64,000 nucleotides of DNA, taken from Flavobacterium silvaticum (lineage in GTDB: Bacteria; Bacteroidota; Bacteroidia; Flavobacteriales; Flavobacteriaceae). The position numbers and the translations under genes were made by a program. The stretch is from the NCBI RefSeq assembly GCF_012911565.1, contig NZ_JAAMPU010000104.1:62001-126000 (forward strand), given 5' to 3'. Below, one piece after another: positions 31,436-40,580 of the stretch. The notes beneath the pieces are model-generated. The model was not told the DNA's origin. It did no database searches and saw only the letters and a list, made by a program, of their open reading frames with translations. Within the stretch, counting starts at the first letter, position 1, and every line of letters starts with the position of its first letter.

Positions 31436-33163
31436 ATGCACATTGATCAGGCAATCTTAGACAAAGTAAATCCGTGGCTCGAAGCTACTTTTGATAACGA
31501 AACGCATCGCGCCATCGAGCAAATGATGACGACCAGCCCCAAGGAACTCGAAGAAAGTTTCTATAAAAACCTTGAATTCGGAACCGGTGGCATGCGTGGA
31601 ATCATGGGTGTCGGGACAAACCGCATCAACAAATACACACTCGGCAAAAGCACCCAGGGCGTTTCCGATTACATGAAAAAAGCGTTTCCGGGAAAACACC
31701 TGAGCGTTGCCATAGCGTTCGACTGCCGCCACAATTCAAAATCGTTGGCGCGTGTGGTAGCCGATGTGTTTTCGGCCAACGGAATACAAGTCTATTTATT
31801 TTCAGATCTGCGTCCGACACCGGAATTGTCTTTTGCCGTGCGTCATCTCAAATGCCAGGCTGGAATCGTACTGACAGCTTCCCACAATCCGCCCGAATAC
31901 AATGGGTATAAAGTGTATTGGGAAGATGGCGGGCAATTGGTTCCGCCACAGGATAAGGAAATCATCGACGTCATCGAAGCGCTCGATTATTCGGAAATCA
32001 AATTCACGGCGAACGAAAGCCTGATCAAATATATCGATAAGGAAGTCGATGCGGCTTTCATAGAATCGACGGTGAAACACGCGAGTTTCAATACACCACA
32101 GGCCGACAAAGACGATATGAGCATCGTGTTTACGTCTTTACACGGCACATCGATCACGGTTTTGCCAGATACTTTGAAAAAGGCAGGTTACAACAACGTC
32201 CACATTGTTCCCGAGCAAGCCGTTCCGGACGGGGATTTCCCAACCGTAAAATCGCCGAATCCCGAAGAGCCGGAAGCATTGACGATGGCTTTGTCGTTGG
32301 CCGATAAATTAAATGCCGATATAGTCGTCGGGACAGATCCTGATGCCGACAGATTGGGCGTTGCCGTTCGCGACAACAACAATAGAATGGTCTTGCTCAA
32401 CGGAAACCAGACTATGGTTTTGATGACACATTTCCTGTTGGAAAAATGGCGCAAGGCCGGAAAACTCAACGGAAAACAATTCATAGGTTCCACGATTGTC
32501 TCGACTCCTATGCTTATGGAACTGGCCACGGCTTACGGCGTCCAGTGCAAACTCGGCTTGACCGGATTCAAATGGATCGCCAAGATGATCAAGGATTTTC
32601 CGGAACTCCAGTTCATTGGCGGTGGCGAAGAAAGCTTTGGTTATATGGTAGGCGACCATGTGCGCGATAAAGATGCGGTTGCGGCTACCTTGTTGATTTG
32701 CGAAGTTGCGGCACAGGCGAAAGCGTCGGGAAGCTCGGTCTACCAAGAGCTTGAAAAATTATATGTCGATTACGGATTTTATAAAGAGGCCTTGTTGTCA
32801 CTGACCAAAAAAGGGATTGAAGGCGCTCAGGAAATCAAGCAGATGATGATCGACCAGCGCGTGAACCCGATCCGTGAAATCGACGGAAACCGGGTTGTGA
32901 TGGTCGAAGATTACCAATCGTCAACTGCTAAAAATCTTTTGACGGGTGAAGTCGAAAACCTCGATATCCCAAAATCGGACGTGTTGATTTATTATACCGA
33001 AGACGGCGCCAAAATCGCAGCCCGTCCAAGCGGGACCGAGCCGAAAATCAAGTTCTATGTGTCTGTCAACGCAGCCATAGATTCGATCGACGATATTCCG
33101 TCGGCCGAAAAACAACTGGATGAAAAGGTAAAAGCCATCATCCGCGACCTTAACATCAATTAA
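31436..33163 (+). CDS. Phosphoglucomutase/phosphomannomutase
   Basis: This is a 575-residue alpha-D-phosphohexomutase. The active-site loop is TASHNPPEYNGYKVYW with the phosphoserine, the metal loop is GTDPDADRLGV, the sugar-binding loop is GGGEESFGY, and the phosphate-binding C-terminal loop is RPSGTEPKIKFY. Length and the N-terminal KVNPWLEATFDNETHRAI fit the long phosphoglucomutase/phosphomannomutase group of Bacteroidota and PGM2-like enzymes. It interconverts hexose 1- and 6-phosphates for glycan synthesis. It is directly followed (TAATG overlap) by the MsbA-like exporter gene. Confidence 0.94.
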   Translation: MHIDQAILDKVNPWLEATFDNETHRAIEQMMTTSPKELEESFYKNLEFGTGGMRGIMGVGTNRINKYTLGKSTQGVSDYMKKAFPGKHLSVAIAFDCRHNSKSLARVVADVFSANGIQVYLFSDLRPTPELSFAVRHLKCQAGIVLTASHNPPEYNGYKVYWEDGGQLVPPQDKEIIDVIEALDYSEIKFTANESLIKYIDKEVDAAFIESTVKHASFNTPQADKDDMSIVFTSLHGTSITVLPDTLKKAGYNNVHIVPEQAVPDGDFPTVKSPNPEEPEALTMALSLADKLNADIVVGTDPDADRLGVAVRDNNNRMVLLNGNQTMVLMTHFLLEKWRKAGKLNGKQFIGSTIVSTPMLMELATAYGVQCKLGLTGFKWIAKMIKDFPELQFIGGGEESFGYMVGDHVRDKDAVAATLLICEVAAQAKASGSSVYQELEKLYVDYGFYKEALLSLTKKGIEGAQEIKQMMIDQRVNPIREIDGNRVVMVEDYQSSTAKNLLTGEVENLDIPKSDVLIYYTEDGAKIAARPSGTEPKIKFYVSVNAAIDSIDDIPSAEKQLDEKVKAIIRDLNIN

Positions 33164-34989
33164 TGAGCAGTATAAAAAAAATCTTTCCTTTTGCGGCTCC
33201 GTATAAGAAGTATGCGTTCCTGAATATTTTCTTCAATATTTTATACGCCCTTTTCAGTACGTTGTCGTTCATAGCGCTCATGCCGATGCTCGACGTGCTT
33301 TTCGGGAAAGAGCAAAAGGTATATAAACTTCCCGAATATGAGGGAATCGGTCATATAAAAACCTATGCTTCCGATTCTCTTGCTTACTATACAACACAAT
33401 ACACCGCAGCACACGGAATAGGCAATACACTCGCCATCCTGGTGGCAGGCATCATTTCGATTTTCTTGTTGAAAAACCTGTGTGATTACCTCGCCATGTT
33501 TTTTATAACGTACCTCAAGAACGGTGTTTTGCGTGATTTGCGGACGGCTATGTATGATAAAATCCTGCATTTGCCCATCGCGTTCTTCTCGGAAAAAAGA
33601 AAAGGCGACACCATTGCACGTATCTCAAACGATGTGAACGAGGTGCAGAATTCCATGCTTTCGATCCTCGAACTCATTGTCAAAGAACCATTGACCATTG
33701 TGTTTACGATTGTCGCCATGTTCATGATATCGGTCAAACTGACGGCTTTCGTGTTTGTGTTTATCCCCATTTCAGGTTACCTGATTTCTCTCGTAGGTAA
33801 ATCACTCAAAAAGCAATCGTCACAGGCGCAGCAGGAGCAGGGCACGTTCTTGTCCACCCTCGAAGAAACTTTGGGCGGCCTCAAAGTGGTCAAATCCTAT
33901 AATGCCCAGAAACACTTTGGGGAAACGTTCCGCAAATCGACGCAGCGGTTTTTTAAGTTGTCGAATAGTATCGTCAACCGGCAGAACCTCGCTTCTCCCA
34001 TGAGCGAATTCCTCGGGATTGCGGTTATAGCCTTTTTATTGATTTATGGCGGACAGATGGTGCTCGTCGATAAGACGCTCGCCGCCAGTTCGTTCATTAC
34101 CTATATGGGTCTGGCATACAATATCCTTACGCCGGCCAAAGCAATTTCGAAAGCATCTTACGGAGTCAAACGCGGGGCTGCCGCAGCCGATCGTGTGCTT
34201 GAAATCCTGCACGAACACAACCCTATTACGAGCAAGCCGGACGCTATCCAAAAAACAGATCTCGAATCGACGATTACACTAAACAACGTCAACTTCGCCT
34301 ACGAACACGAAACGGTTCTCAAAGATTTTTCACTTGTGATCAATAAAGGAGAAACGGTCGCTTTGGTCGGTCAGTCGGGAAGCGGGAAAAGTACGATTGC
34401 GAATTTGCTCACGCGATTTTACGATGTGAACGACGGCAGCATCAAAATTGACGGAATGGACATTCGCGACATCGACCTGCATTCGCTCAGAAGCCTGATG
34501 GGCTTGGTGACTCAGGACAGTATTTTATTCAACGATACCATCAAAGCAAACGTTTCTCTGGGAAAGCCGGATGCGTCTGACGAAGAAGTCATCGAAGCAC
34601 TCAAAGTCGCCAATGCCTATGAGTTCGTCAAAGACCTTCCCATGGGAATCGAAACCAATATAGGAGACAGCGGGAACAAACTTTCCGGCGGACAAAAGCA
34701 ACGCCTTAGTATTGCACGTGCGGTTCTTAAAAATCCGCCAATCATGATTCTCGACGAAGCGACATCGGCACTCGATACCGAAAGCGAACGCCTGGTTCAG
34801 GAAGCGTTGGAGAATATGATGCAGAACCGGACTTCGATTGTCATTGCCCACCGTTTGTCTACTATTCAAAAGGCCGACAGGATCGTGGTCATGAAAAAAG
34901 GCCGCATCGTGGAGCAAGGTACACATGATGAATTGCTTGCTGTCGATGGAAATTACAGGAAGCTGGTGAGTATGCAGTCGTTTGAATAG
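33163..34989 (+). CDS. MsbA-like ABC exporter (fused permease and ATPase)
   Basis: The 608-residue protein has six membrane helices in the first 330 residues. The ATPase carries Walker A GQSGSGKST, Q-loop in LVTQDS, signature LSGGQKQR, Walker B IMILDEATSALD and H-loop IVIAHRLST. The pattern fits type IV exporters for lipid A, peptides or drugs; MsbA-like is the best guess given the neighbouring glycan genes. A homodimer is expected in the inner membrane. It overlaps the phosphohexomutase stop, so it is translated from the same message. Confidence 0.93.
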   Translation: MSSIKKIFPFAAPYKKYAFLNIFFNILYALFSTLSFIALMPMLDVLFGKEQKVYKLPEYEGIGHIKTYASDSLAYYTTQYTAAHGIGNTLAILVAGIISIFLLKNLCDYLAMFFITYLKNGVLRDLRTAMYDKILHLPIAFFSEKRKGDTIARISNDVNEVQNSMLSILELIVKEPLTIVFTIVAMFMISVKLTAFVFVFIPISGYLISLVGKSLKKQSSQAQQEQGTFLSTLEETLGGLKVVKSYNAQKHFGETFRKSTQRFFKLSNSIVNRQNLASPMSEFLGIAVIAFLLIYGGQMVLVDKTLAASSFITYMGLAYNILTPAKAISKASYGVKRGAAAADRVLEILHEHNPITSKPDAIQKTDLESTITLNNVNFAYEHETVLKDFSLVINKGETVALVGQSGSGKSTIANLLTRFYDVNDGSIKIDGMDIRDIDLHSLRSLMGLVTQDSILFNDTIKANVSLGKPDASDEEVIEALKVANAYEFVKDLPMGIETNIGDSGNKLSGGQKQRLSIARAVLKNPPIMILDEATSALDTESERLVQEALENMMQNRTSIVIAHRLSTIQKADRIVVMKKGRIVEQGTHDELLAVDGNYRKLVSMQSFE

Positions 34990-35105
34990 TTAACAGATAA
35001 CAGTTAACGGTTAACAGTTAACCCATCGCTTGTAAATATCATAGCTCCAAATTATGTCTGAAGTTTGTTTTACTTTAGAGCAACCGTTAACTGTTATCTG
35101 TTAAC
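34989..35105. repeat. Perfect 24-bp inverted repeats around a 69-bp core between two genes
   Basis: Arms 34989-35012 and 35082-35105 are exact reverse complements, built from reshuffled copies of GTTAAC, AGATAAC and AGTTAAC. The arms extend outward with further GGTTAAC words. The left arm starts at the stop codon of the ABC exporter and the right arm ends 26 bases before the S41 peptidase start. A related repeat with the same words lies at 60064-60262. Confidence 0.85.
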
Positions 35106-35131
35106 CGTTAACCGATTAAACCATCCGTACT

Positions 35132-36319
35132 TTGAAAAACGCCTTTCTTTTATTGCTTCTGGTTACAAGCCACGCTATCGGACAAACCACATATGAAAAA
35201 GATTTTGATGAATTCTGGAAGGATGTCAAAGACAATTACGCTTATCTGGACCAGCAGCATATTGATGTTGAAAAGGCAAAATCGATTTATTCCCCGAAAG
35301 TTTCAGTTCTAAAAAACCGGGAAGAATTCATCCGGCTGTTGGAAAATATGCTCAATGAATTTTACAACGGCCACGTTTCCTTAAACACAAACCTGAATTC
35401 TTCCAATCGGATCGTGCCGTCGGGTTCCGATATATGGGTGGAAAAGGTCGGAAACGATTATGCAATAAAGGATTTGCGAAAAGGCTTCGGTGCTGAAAAA
35501 TGCGGGCTGAAAATCGGAATGCACATCACAAAGTTCAACGACAAGGAAATCGGTCCTCAATTAAATCAGTTCCTGCCAAAGTCTGTCGAAACCTTTAACC
35601 TGAAAATGTACGACTATGCGATGGCTATGCTTTTCGCCGGAACGCACGACAAACCCAGAAAAATAACGGTAGTTGAAAACGGGATCGAAAAAGATTACTT
35701 TCCGGATGCAGTTGTGGTAAGTCAAACGGAAAACATTCTTGACTCCAGATTACTGTCTCCGCAAACCGGTTACATCAAAATAAATAATTCACTTGGCAAT
35801 ACTGGTTTGATTGCCGAATTTGATTCAGTTCTCGATACATTTTCCAAAACGAAATATCTGGTAATTGACCTGACCGAAACTCCGGGTGGTGGAAATACAA
35901 CGGTCGCGCGTGCCATTATGGGGCGGTTTATATCTGAGAAAATGCCGTATCAGCAACATGAATTTGATGAAAAAGAATTTGAAACCAAGAGGTCATGGGT
36001 TGAATATGTAGTTCCGAGGAAGACAAAATACAACGGAAAAGTATATGTCCTCGTAGGCCATTGGACAGGAAGCATGGGCGAAGGTATCGCGATTGGTTTC
36101 GATGCCATGAAAAATGCAACGGTAATAGGAACTGAAATGGCCGGACTTCTTGGTGCCATCTCAAATTTCCAGTTGTCCGAATCCAAAATCGGGTATCAGA
36201 TTCCCACAGAGCGATTGTATCATGTAAACGGAACGCCGCGAGAAGATTTCACTCCGAAAGTACGCACTGAAAATGGAGATCAAACCTGGGCAGAAGTCAA
36301 AAGACGGCTTGGCTTTTAA
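35132..36319 (+). CDS. Secreted S41-family peptidase (TTG start)
   Basis: The 395-residue protein has a signal peptide (KNAFLLLLLVTSHAIGQ). After a helical N-terminal part, a PDZ-like region (about 108-150) includes GAEKCGLKIGMHITKFND. The S41 core includes VIDLTETPGGGNTTVA and GHWTGSMGEGIAIGFDAM, with Ser in TGSMGE as the probable nucleophile. Other catalytic residues cannot be fixed by eye. The only suitable start for the signal peptide is TTG at 35132. Homologues of this sort are tail-specific or tricorn-like proteases in the periplasm. It lies between two palindromic elements. Confidence 0.85.
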   Translation: MKNAFLLLLLVTSHAIGQTTYEKDFDEFWKDVKDNYAYLDQQHIDVEKAKSIYSPKVSVLKNREEFIRLLENMLNEFYNGHVSLNTNLNSSNRIVPSGSDIWVEKVGNDYAIKDLRKGFGAEKCGLKIGMHITKFNDKEIGPQLNQFLPKSVETFNLKMYDYAMAMLFAGTHDKPRKITVVENGIEKDYFPDAVVVSQTENILDSRLLSPQTGYIKINNSLGNTGLIAEFDSVLDTFSKTKYLVIDLTETPGGGNTTVARAIMGRFISEKMPYQQHEFDEKEFETKRSWVEYVVPRKTKYNGKVYVLVGHWTGSMGEGIAIGFDAMKNATVIGTEMAGLLGAISNFQLSESKIGYQIPTERLYHVNGTPREDFTPKVRTENGDQTWAEVKRRLGF

Positions 36320-36513
36320 AAGTTCAAAAGTTCGGAAGATCGGAAGATCGGAAGTTCGGTAGATATTTCAATACGGATTATTGTTCATAAGAATATTTTT
36401 TCGGTAAACCCTAAACGTTCTATCTTTAAGCAAAGTCTTCCGATCTTACGAACCAAAAACTTCGAACTTTCAATTAAGTCTTCCGAACTTCCGAACCAAA
36501 AACTTTTGAACTC
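36318..36513. repeat. Intergenic mirrored repeat made of TTCGGAAG / GATCGGAAG words
   Basis: The left block (36318-36359) repeats AAAGTTC, GATCGGAAG and AGTTCGG. The right block (36433-36513) carries the complements CTTCCGATC, CTTCCGAAC and ACTTTTGAAC in mirrored order, partly twice. The core between them is AT-rich. It fills the gap between the S41 gene and the DUF2971 gene and reaches three bases before the start codon of the latter. The word GATCGGAAG recurs at about 53680. Confidence 0.7.
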
Positions 36514-36515
36514 CC

Positions 36516-37217
36516 TTGTACATCCACGACGAACACATCAAACTACCCGAAGATCCCGATACCGTCGTCTGGAAATACCTCGATTTGTCCAAACTGGTTG
36601 ACTTACTTCTGAATAAACAGCTGTTTATGTCGCGGTCGGACAAGTTCGAAGACCAGCACGAAGGCACATTCAGTGAACCGACCTATAATGAAATCAAGAA
36701 ATTGTCTGCAGATAATCCGGACTTTCTCAAATACTACAAAAAGCACCGCGAAAAAGTCGTCATTTCGAGCTGGCACCTGAATGAATACGAGTCATTTGCC
36801 ATGTGGCAGATCTTTACGCAAAAGCAGGAAGGGCTTGCGATACAGTCGACTATCGGAAGGTTGCAACAATCACTTCATCCGGAACAATCGTTCAGACAAT
36901 ATATTGGAGAAGTCAATTACATTGACTATAAAAAAGAATACATTCCGTTCGACAATACGTTTTTTCCGTTCCTTTTCAAACGCAAAAGTTTTCAATACGA
37001 ACGTGAGATCCGAATCATTACCGATGTCTCGGGCCAGGCCATCACCATTGACAACGGTCTTAAGATAGATGTCGATCTGTGCCAGCTTATCGAACGCATC
37101 TACATCCACCCGAAATCGGAAAACTGGTATAAGAACCTCGTAATTGAATTGGTCAAAAGACTCGGTTTTGATTTTGGGATTGAGAAGAGCGATCTGGAGA
37201 GCGAGATCCTGATTTGA
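36516..37217 (+). CDS. DUF2971-family protein (TTG start)
   Basis: This is a 233-residue cytosolic protein. VWKYLDLSKLVDLLLNKQLF and SRSDKFEDQHEGTF, then VVISSWHLNEYESFAMWQIF and FQYEREIRIIT are the pattern of DUF2971, a family with unknown function that appears in phage-defence and toxin contexts as well as in chromosomes. An in-frame TGA lies nine bases before TTG 36516, so TTG is the only usable start. The start codon is almost inside the right arm of the palindrome at 36318-36513, which could affect translation. Confidence 0.8.
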   Translation: MYIHDEHIKLPEDPDTVVWKYLDLSKLVDLLLNKQLFMSRSDKFEDQHEGTFSEPTYNEIKKLSADNPDFLKYYKKHREKVVISSWHLNEYESFAMWQIFTQKQEGLAIQSTIGRLQQSLHPEQSFRQYIGEVNYIDYKKEYIPFDNTFFPFLFKRKSFQYEREIRIITDVSGQAITIDNGLKIDVDLCQLIERIYIHPKSENWYKNLVIELVKRLGFDFGIEKSDLESEILI

Positions 37218-37313
37218 ATTAACAATTAATAAGTAACGATTAATAATTAGAAAATAGGAGTCTGACGAATGTTAGGGCAATTGTTAATTATTAATCGTTA
37301 CTTATTAATTCAA
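37217..37313. repeat. Intergenic inverted repeat with a perfect 22-bp core arm
   Basis: Arms 37228-37249 and 37285-37306 are exact complements. An additional mirrored word pair AATTAACAATT / AATTGTTAATT flanks them (37217-37227 and 37279-37289), and TTGAATT/AATTCAA closes the outside. The arm is made of AT-only words with one CG. It begins at the stop of the DUF2971 gene. Confidence 0.8.
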
Positions 37314-37353
37314 AACCTCCGAATTCCCTATACTTGCACCAAACCAAACAACA

Positions 37354-38139
37354 ATGGCAATCATAATCTGCAAGAACTGCGGGAACGAATTTGAAGGGAA
37401 TTATTGCAACAATTGCGGGCAGAAATCCAAGACGGCGCGTCTCGACTGGCACTACCTGAACGACGAGGCAAAGTATACATTCCTGCACCTGAACGGAGGT
37501 TTGCTTTTTACCATCGCACAGCTTTTCAAAAGACCCGGCCATGCCATACGGGAGTTCGTAGACGGCAAACGCGTAAACTATTACAAACCCGTTCTTTTGC
37601 TTTTTGTGCTGGCAGGATTCTACGGATTGCTTATGCATAACATAGATTTTCGAAAAACTCAGGAAGTCATGAATGCGACATCAGTCATGAATGAGCAACA
37701 GATTGCAATCAATGAGTTGATGTTTAAAGGCATGGAATGGTGGATTTCACATTATTCCCTAATGGAAATCTTGCTGTTGCCTATATATTCAGGAATCACG
37801 TGGCTGGCTTTCCGCGGATGGGGCTACAATTATGTGGAGCATATCATACTCAATGTATTCAGTGCCTCCCAGCGTTTATTGATTACCATTGCCTTTTTTC
37901 CGCTTACCTGGTTTTATCAGGGAACGATGACCGGAGTTATACTGGCAAATCTTGTTGCGGTCGTTATCTTCTGCGTTGGGATTTGGACAATGATACAGTT
38001 TTTTAAAGGAAAGGAGCTTGGGATGTTTATCCTCAGATATTTGCTTTTTCTTTTCCTCTGTATTACCGCTATTGTTTTGGTCATCGTCCCCGGTGCCATT
38101 TATTTTTTTGCCACCCATAAGGAATTATTCCGGCATTAA
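37354..38139 (+). CDS. DUF3667 membrane protein with N-terminal zinc ribbon
   Basis: This is a 261-residue protein. CKNCGNEFEGNYCNNCGQKS (residues 6-25) is a four-Cys zinc ribbon, followed by LDWHYLNDEAKYTFLHLNGG and RPGHAIREFVDGKRVNYYKP, the DUF3667 signature. About five membrane helices follow (75-92, 128-150, 170-190, 195-218 and 228-252). Its function is unknown; the family is common in Bacteroidota. It converges on the TonB receptor gene, with the stops two bases apart. Confidence 0.9.
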   Translation: MAIIICKNCGNEFEGNYCNNCGQKSKTARLDWHYLNDEAKYTFLHLNGGLLFTIAQLFKRPGHAIREFVDGKRVNYYKPVLLLFVLAGFYGLLMHNIDFRKTQEVMNATSVMNEQQIAINELMFKGMEWWISHYSLMEILLLPIYSGITWLAFRGWGYNYVEHIILNVFSASQRLLITIAFFPLTWFYQGTMTGVILANLVAVVIFCVGIWTMIQFFKGKELGMFILRYLLFLFLCITAIVLVIVPGAIYFFATHKELFRH

Positions 38140-38141
38140 GC

Positions 38142-40580
38142 CTACAGCCTAATCTCCAATGTCCCATAAAAAGTCCGCGGGTCACTCGGTAAAATTCCCG
38201 GACCCGGATAACCTGTGGCGCGTCGGGTAAAGTAGCTGTTGTTGGTGAAGTTGTTGATGCCCGCTTCAAGCCTGAATCGTTTCCATTTGTATGATAGCGA
38301 TAAATCGGCTACATAATAAGACGGAATCTGTCCGTAAATACCGAGTGTGTTGTCGTTTTTGTCCGATGGCAGATTTCGTGCATCGGTAAATTGTTCCGAC
38401 AGATACGTAAGCTGCAATGCGGCCGTGAAGTTTTTATAACCCGCGCCCATTCCGGTTTTGAGATTGACCAAAGGCACGAATTCCACTTTATTGCCTTCGA
38501 CCAGGACGTCGTCAGATTTGAGGTATTTGGAATCGGTAAGTGCCACGTTGACAAAATAATTCCACGAGAAATCGGGTATGTCAAAGAAGGTCTTGTCTAT
38601 TTTCCAGTCGCCTAAAAGTTCCACGCCATAAGTCAAAGCCGTCCCGATATTGCTTCGGTACCGAACATCCAAAGCCGCATTATTCGGGTTGTGTGTCGGA
38701 TATTCACCAATCTTGTCATCGTAATACAACGCAAAAGCACTGGCATCGAACGAAATTTTGTCGTTATGGTTTCCACGGACTCCAAAGTCTGCAGAAAACC
38801 CTTTTTCATCCGTAATATTCGGGTCGATGGCCAAGCCCGGAGCGACCAATCGCATATCGCTGAATGTCACCGAACGGTAATTCTGTGAAATATTCGCATA
38901 GGTTTCCAAAGTCGGTTTCCATTTGTAACTGAACCCGATTCCGGCCAGAAAGATGTTCCGGTCTTTGACGAGGTTTTCATGTTCGGTCACATCGTAAATC
39001 ACGTTTCCGGCTAAATCGACATTGACTTCGCGATACGAACCGTCAGATTTCGTCCGGATCTTTTCAATTCGGATTCCCGGAGTAATTGAAAATTTCGGGC
39101 TTAGCTTGAAGATATTCTCTGCAAAAAAAGCGAGGTTGAGGTTCGGATACGAATAATCGGAACTGAACCTGTAATTCGGGAATTCAGCACCGGCAAAATT
39201 AAAGTCCGGTCGGCTTCCCGAACTTCCCGGACCTTGGATTGAAGTATTTTCGGCCTGGTAATATTTCATCCCGACGAGCAACGCACTTGAATTTTCTTTG
39301 AGGTTGTATTTCTGCAGGAAACGCGCTTCGGCTCCCCAATTTTTAAACGTTCCTTTGATCAGGTCGCGTCCGTACGTTTCATCATCTGGATCAGAAACAC
39401 GGTTGCTCCGGAAGCCAAGTGCGTCACGTGAGGCATCAAGCCCGAAAACCTGGAGCGAAAAATCTGCTTTGTCGGTGAATTTGTGTTTGAGTCGCAGTGC
39501 CAGTAAGTTCCAGTTCACCTGAAACCAGTTTCGGGAACGATTGCTTTGTTTCGGATCTTCATAAAACATCGCGTCAGTCAAACCACCGGGCTGTTTTTCG
39601 AGATAATCGAACAACGTATAGTCAAAATGGAGCGAGGTCTTTTGGGTGAATTGGTAATTGAGGTTGACAAAAATATTGCGGCTTGAAAAATTCCAGTTCG
39701 GACGGAATCCGTCACCTTGCTTGTAATTGAAAAAGGTGTAATAACTGAACTTTCCATCGGTTCCCGAAAGGCTTGTAAAATTCGTGAACAACCCGTAAGA
39801 CGCTGCCGTATTGCGTTGTGTCAGCTCGATTTTTTTAAGCGAAGGTTCGTTCATCTTGAAGTTGACCAAGCCGCCGAACTGGGTTCCGTATTGCAACGAA
39901 GCCGCACCGCGAACCAATTGGATTTCCTTCAAGCCTTCGGTCGGTGGCGTGTAATAACTTTCGGGATAGCCCAACACATCGGCAGAAATATCGTATCCGT
40001 TCTGGCGCGTGTTGAAATTAGACGTCCGGTTCGGGTCGAGGCCGCGTCCGCCAATCGAAAGCTGCAAGCCGCCGTAAGACGATTCGTTTATGGTCAGGCC
40101 CGCAATCTGTGAATACACCTGTCTGGTATTGTTGACCGATTTGTTCGCGACGATTTTATCGAGTGAAATGGCCTGTGTCTTTTTTCCGGCGTAGATCGCG
40201 GTTTCATCAATGTCTTTCAGCTGCGAAAGTGCAAAAGCCTTTTCACGGTTTTTCTGCACCAGGACTTCTGACAAGGTTTCGATGGGCTGTAAGTTTACTT
40301 CGACGGTTTTGTCTGATGGGCCGATCGTCATATCTGCAATCGCAAAACCTTCTTTGTAAAAACTGATTTCGTAAGCCCGGTTTTCCGGAACCGAAAATTC
40401 AAATGGCGACGCATTGGCCGTAAAGTGTTCGCGTGTCTCCGTATTGAAAATGTCGACACCGGAAATGGTTTTGCCCGATGCATCTATAAACGAAACAGAA
40501 ATTTTGGATTGCCCCAAAACAGCATAACCAATCAGTAAAAACAAGCGGGGTAAAAGTGTATTAAAGGCCTTTGATCTCAT
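38142..40580 (-). CDS. TonB-dependent receptor, FecA-like, of the imelysin locus
   Basis: The 812-residue protein has a signal peptide (LLPRLFLLIGYAVLGQ) and a short carboxypeptidase-like N-terminal domain (about 25-95). The plug (about 115-245) contains YSQIAGLTINESSYGGLQLS, IGGRGLDPNR and the IQLVRGAASLQYG element. The barrel ends with RTFYGTLEIRL, finishing in an aromatic/hydrophobic strand. Overall it looks like a FecA-type siderophore receptor. Its start overlaps the end of the HTTM gene by 20 bases, and it is the last gene of the imelysin-HTTM-receptor operon, so iron (or haem/copper) import across the outer membrane is the likely job. Confidence 0.9.
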   Translation of the reverse strand: MRSKAFNTLLPRLFLLIGYAVLGQSKISVSFIDASGKTISGVDIFNTETREHFTANASPFEFSVPENRAYEISFYKEGFAIADMTIGPSDKTVEVNLQPIETLSEVLVQKNREKAFALSQLKDIDETAIYAGKKTQAISLDKIVANKSVNNTRQVYSQIAGLTINESSYGGLQLSIGGRGLDPNRTSNFNTRQNGYDISADVLGYPESYYTPPTEGLKEIQLVRGAASLQYGTQFGGLVNFKMNEPSLKKIELTQRNTAASYGLFTNFTSLSGTDGKFSYYTFFNYKQGDGFRPNWNFSSRNIFVNLNYQFTQKTSLHFDYTLFDYLEKQPGGLTDAMFYEDPKQSNRSRNWFQVNWNLLALRLKHKFTDKADFSLQVFGLDASRDALGFRSNRVSDPDDETYGRDLIKGTFKNWGAEARFLQKYNLKENSSALLVGMKYYQAENTSIQGPGSSGSRPDFNFAGAEFPNYRFSSDYSYPNLNLAFFAENIFKLSPKFSITPGIRIEKIRTKSDGSYREVNVDLAGNVIYDVTEHENLVKDRNIFLAGIGFSYKWKPTLETYANISQNYRSVTFSDMRLVAPGLAIDPNITDEKGFSADFGVRGNHNDKISFDASAFALYYDDKIGEYPTHNPNNAALDVRYRSNIGTALTYGVELLGDWKIDKTFFDIPDFSWNYFVNVALTDSKYLKSDDVLVEGNKVEFVPLVNLKTGMGAGYKNFTAALQLTYLSEQFTDARNLPSDKNDNTLGIYGQIPSYYVADLSLSYKWKRFRLEAGINNFTNNSYFTRRATGYPGPGILPSDPRTFYGTLEIRL

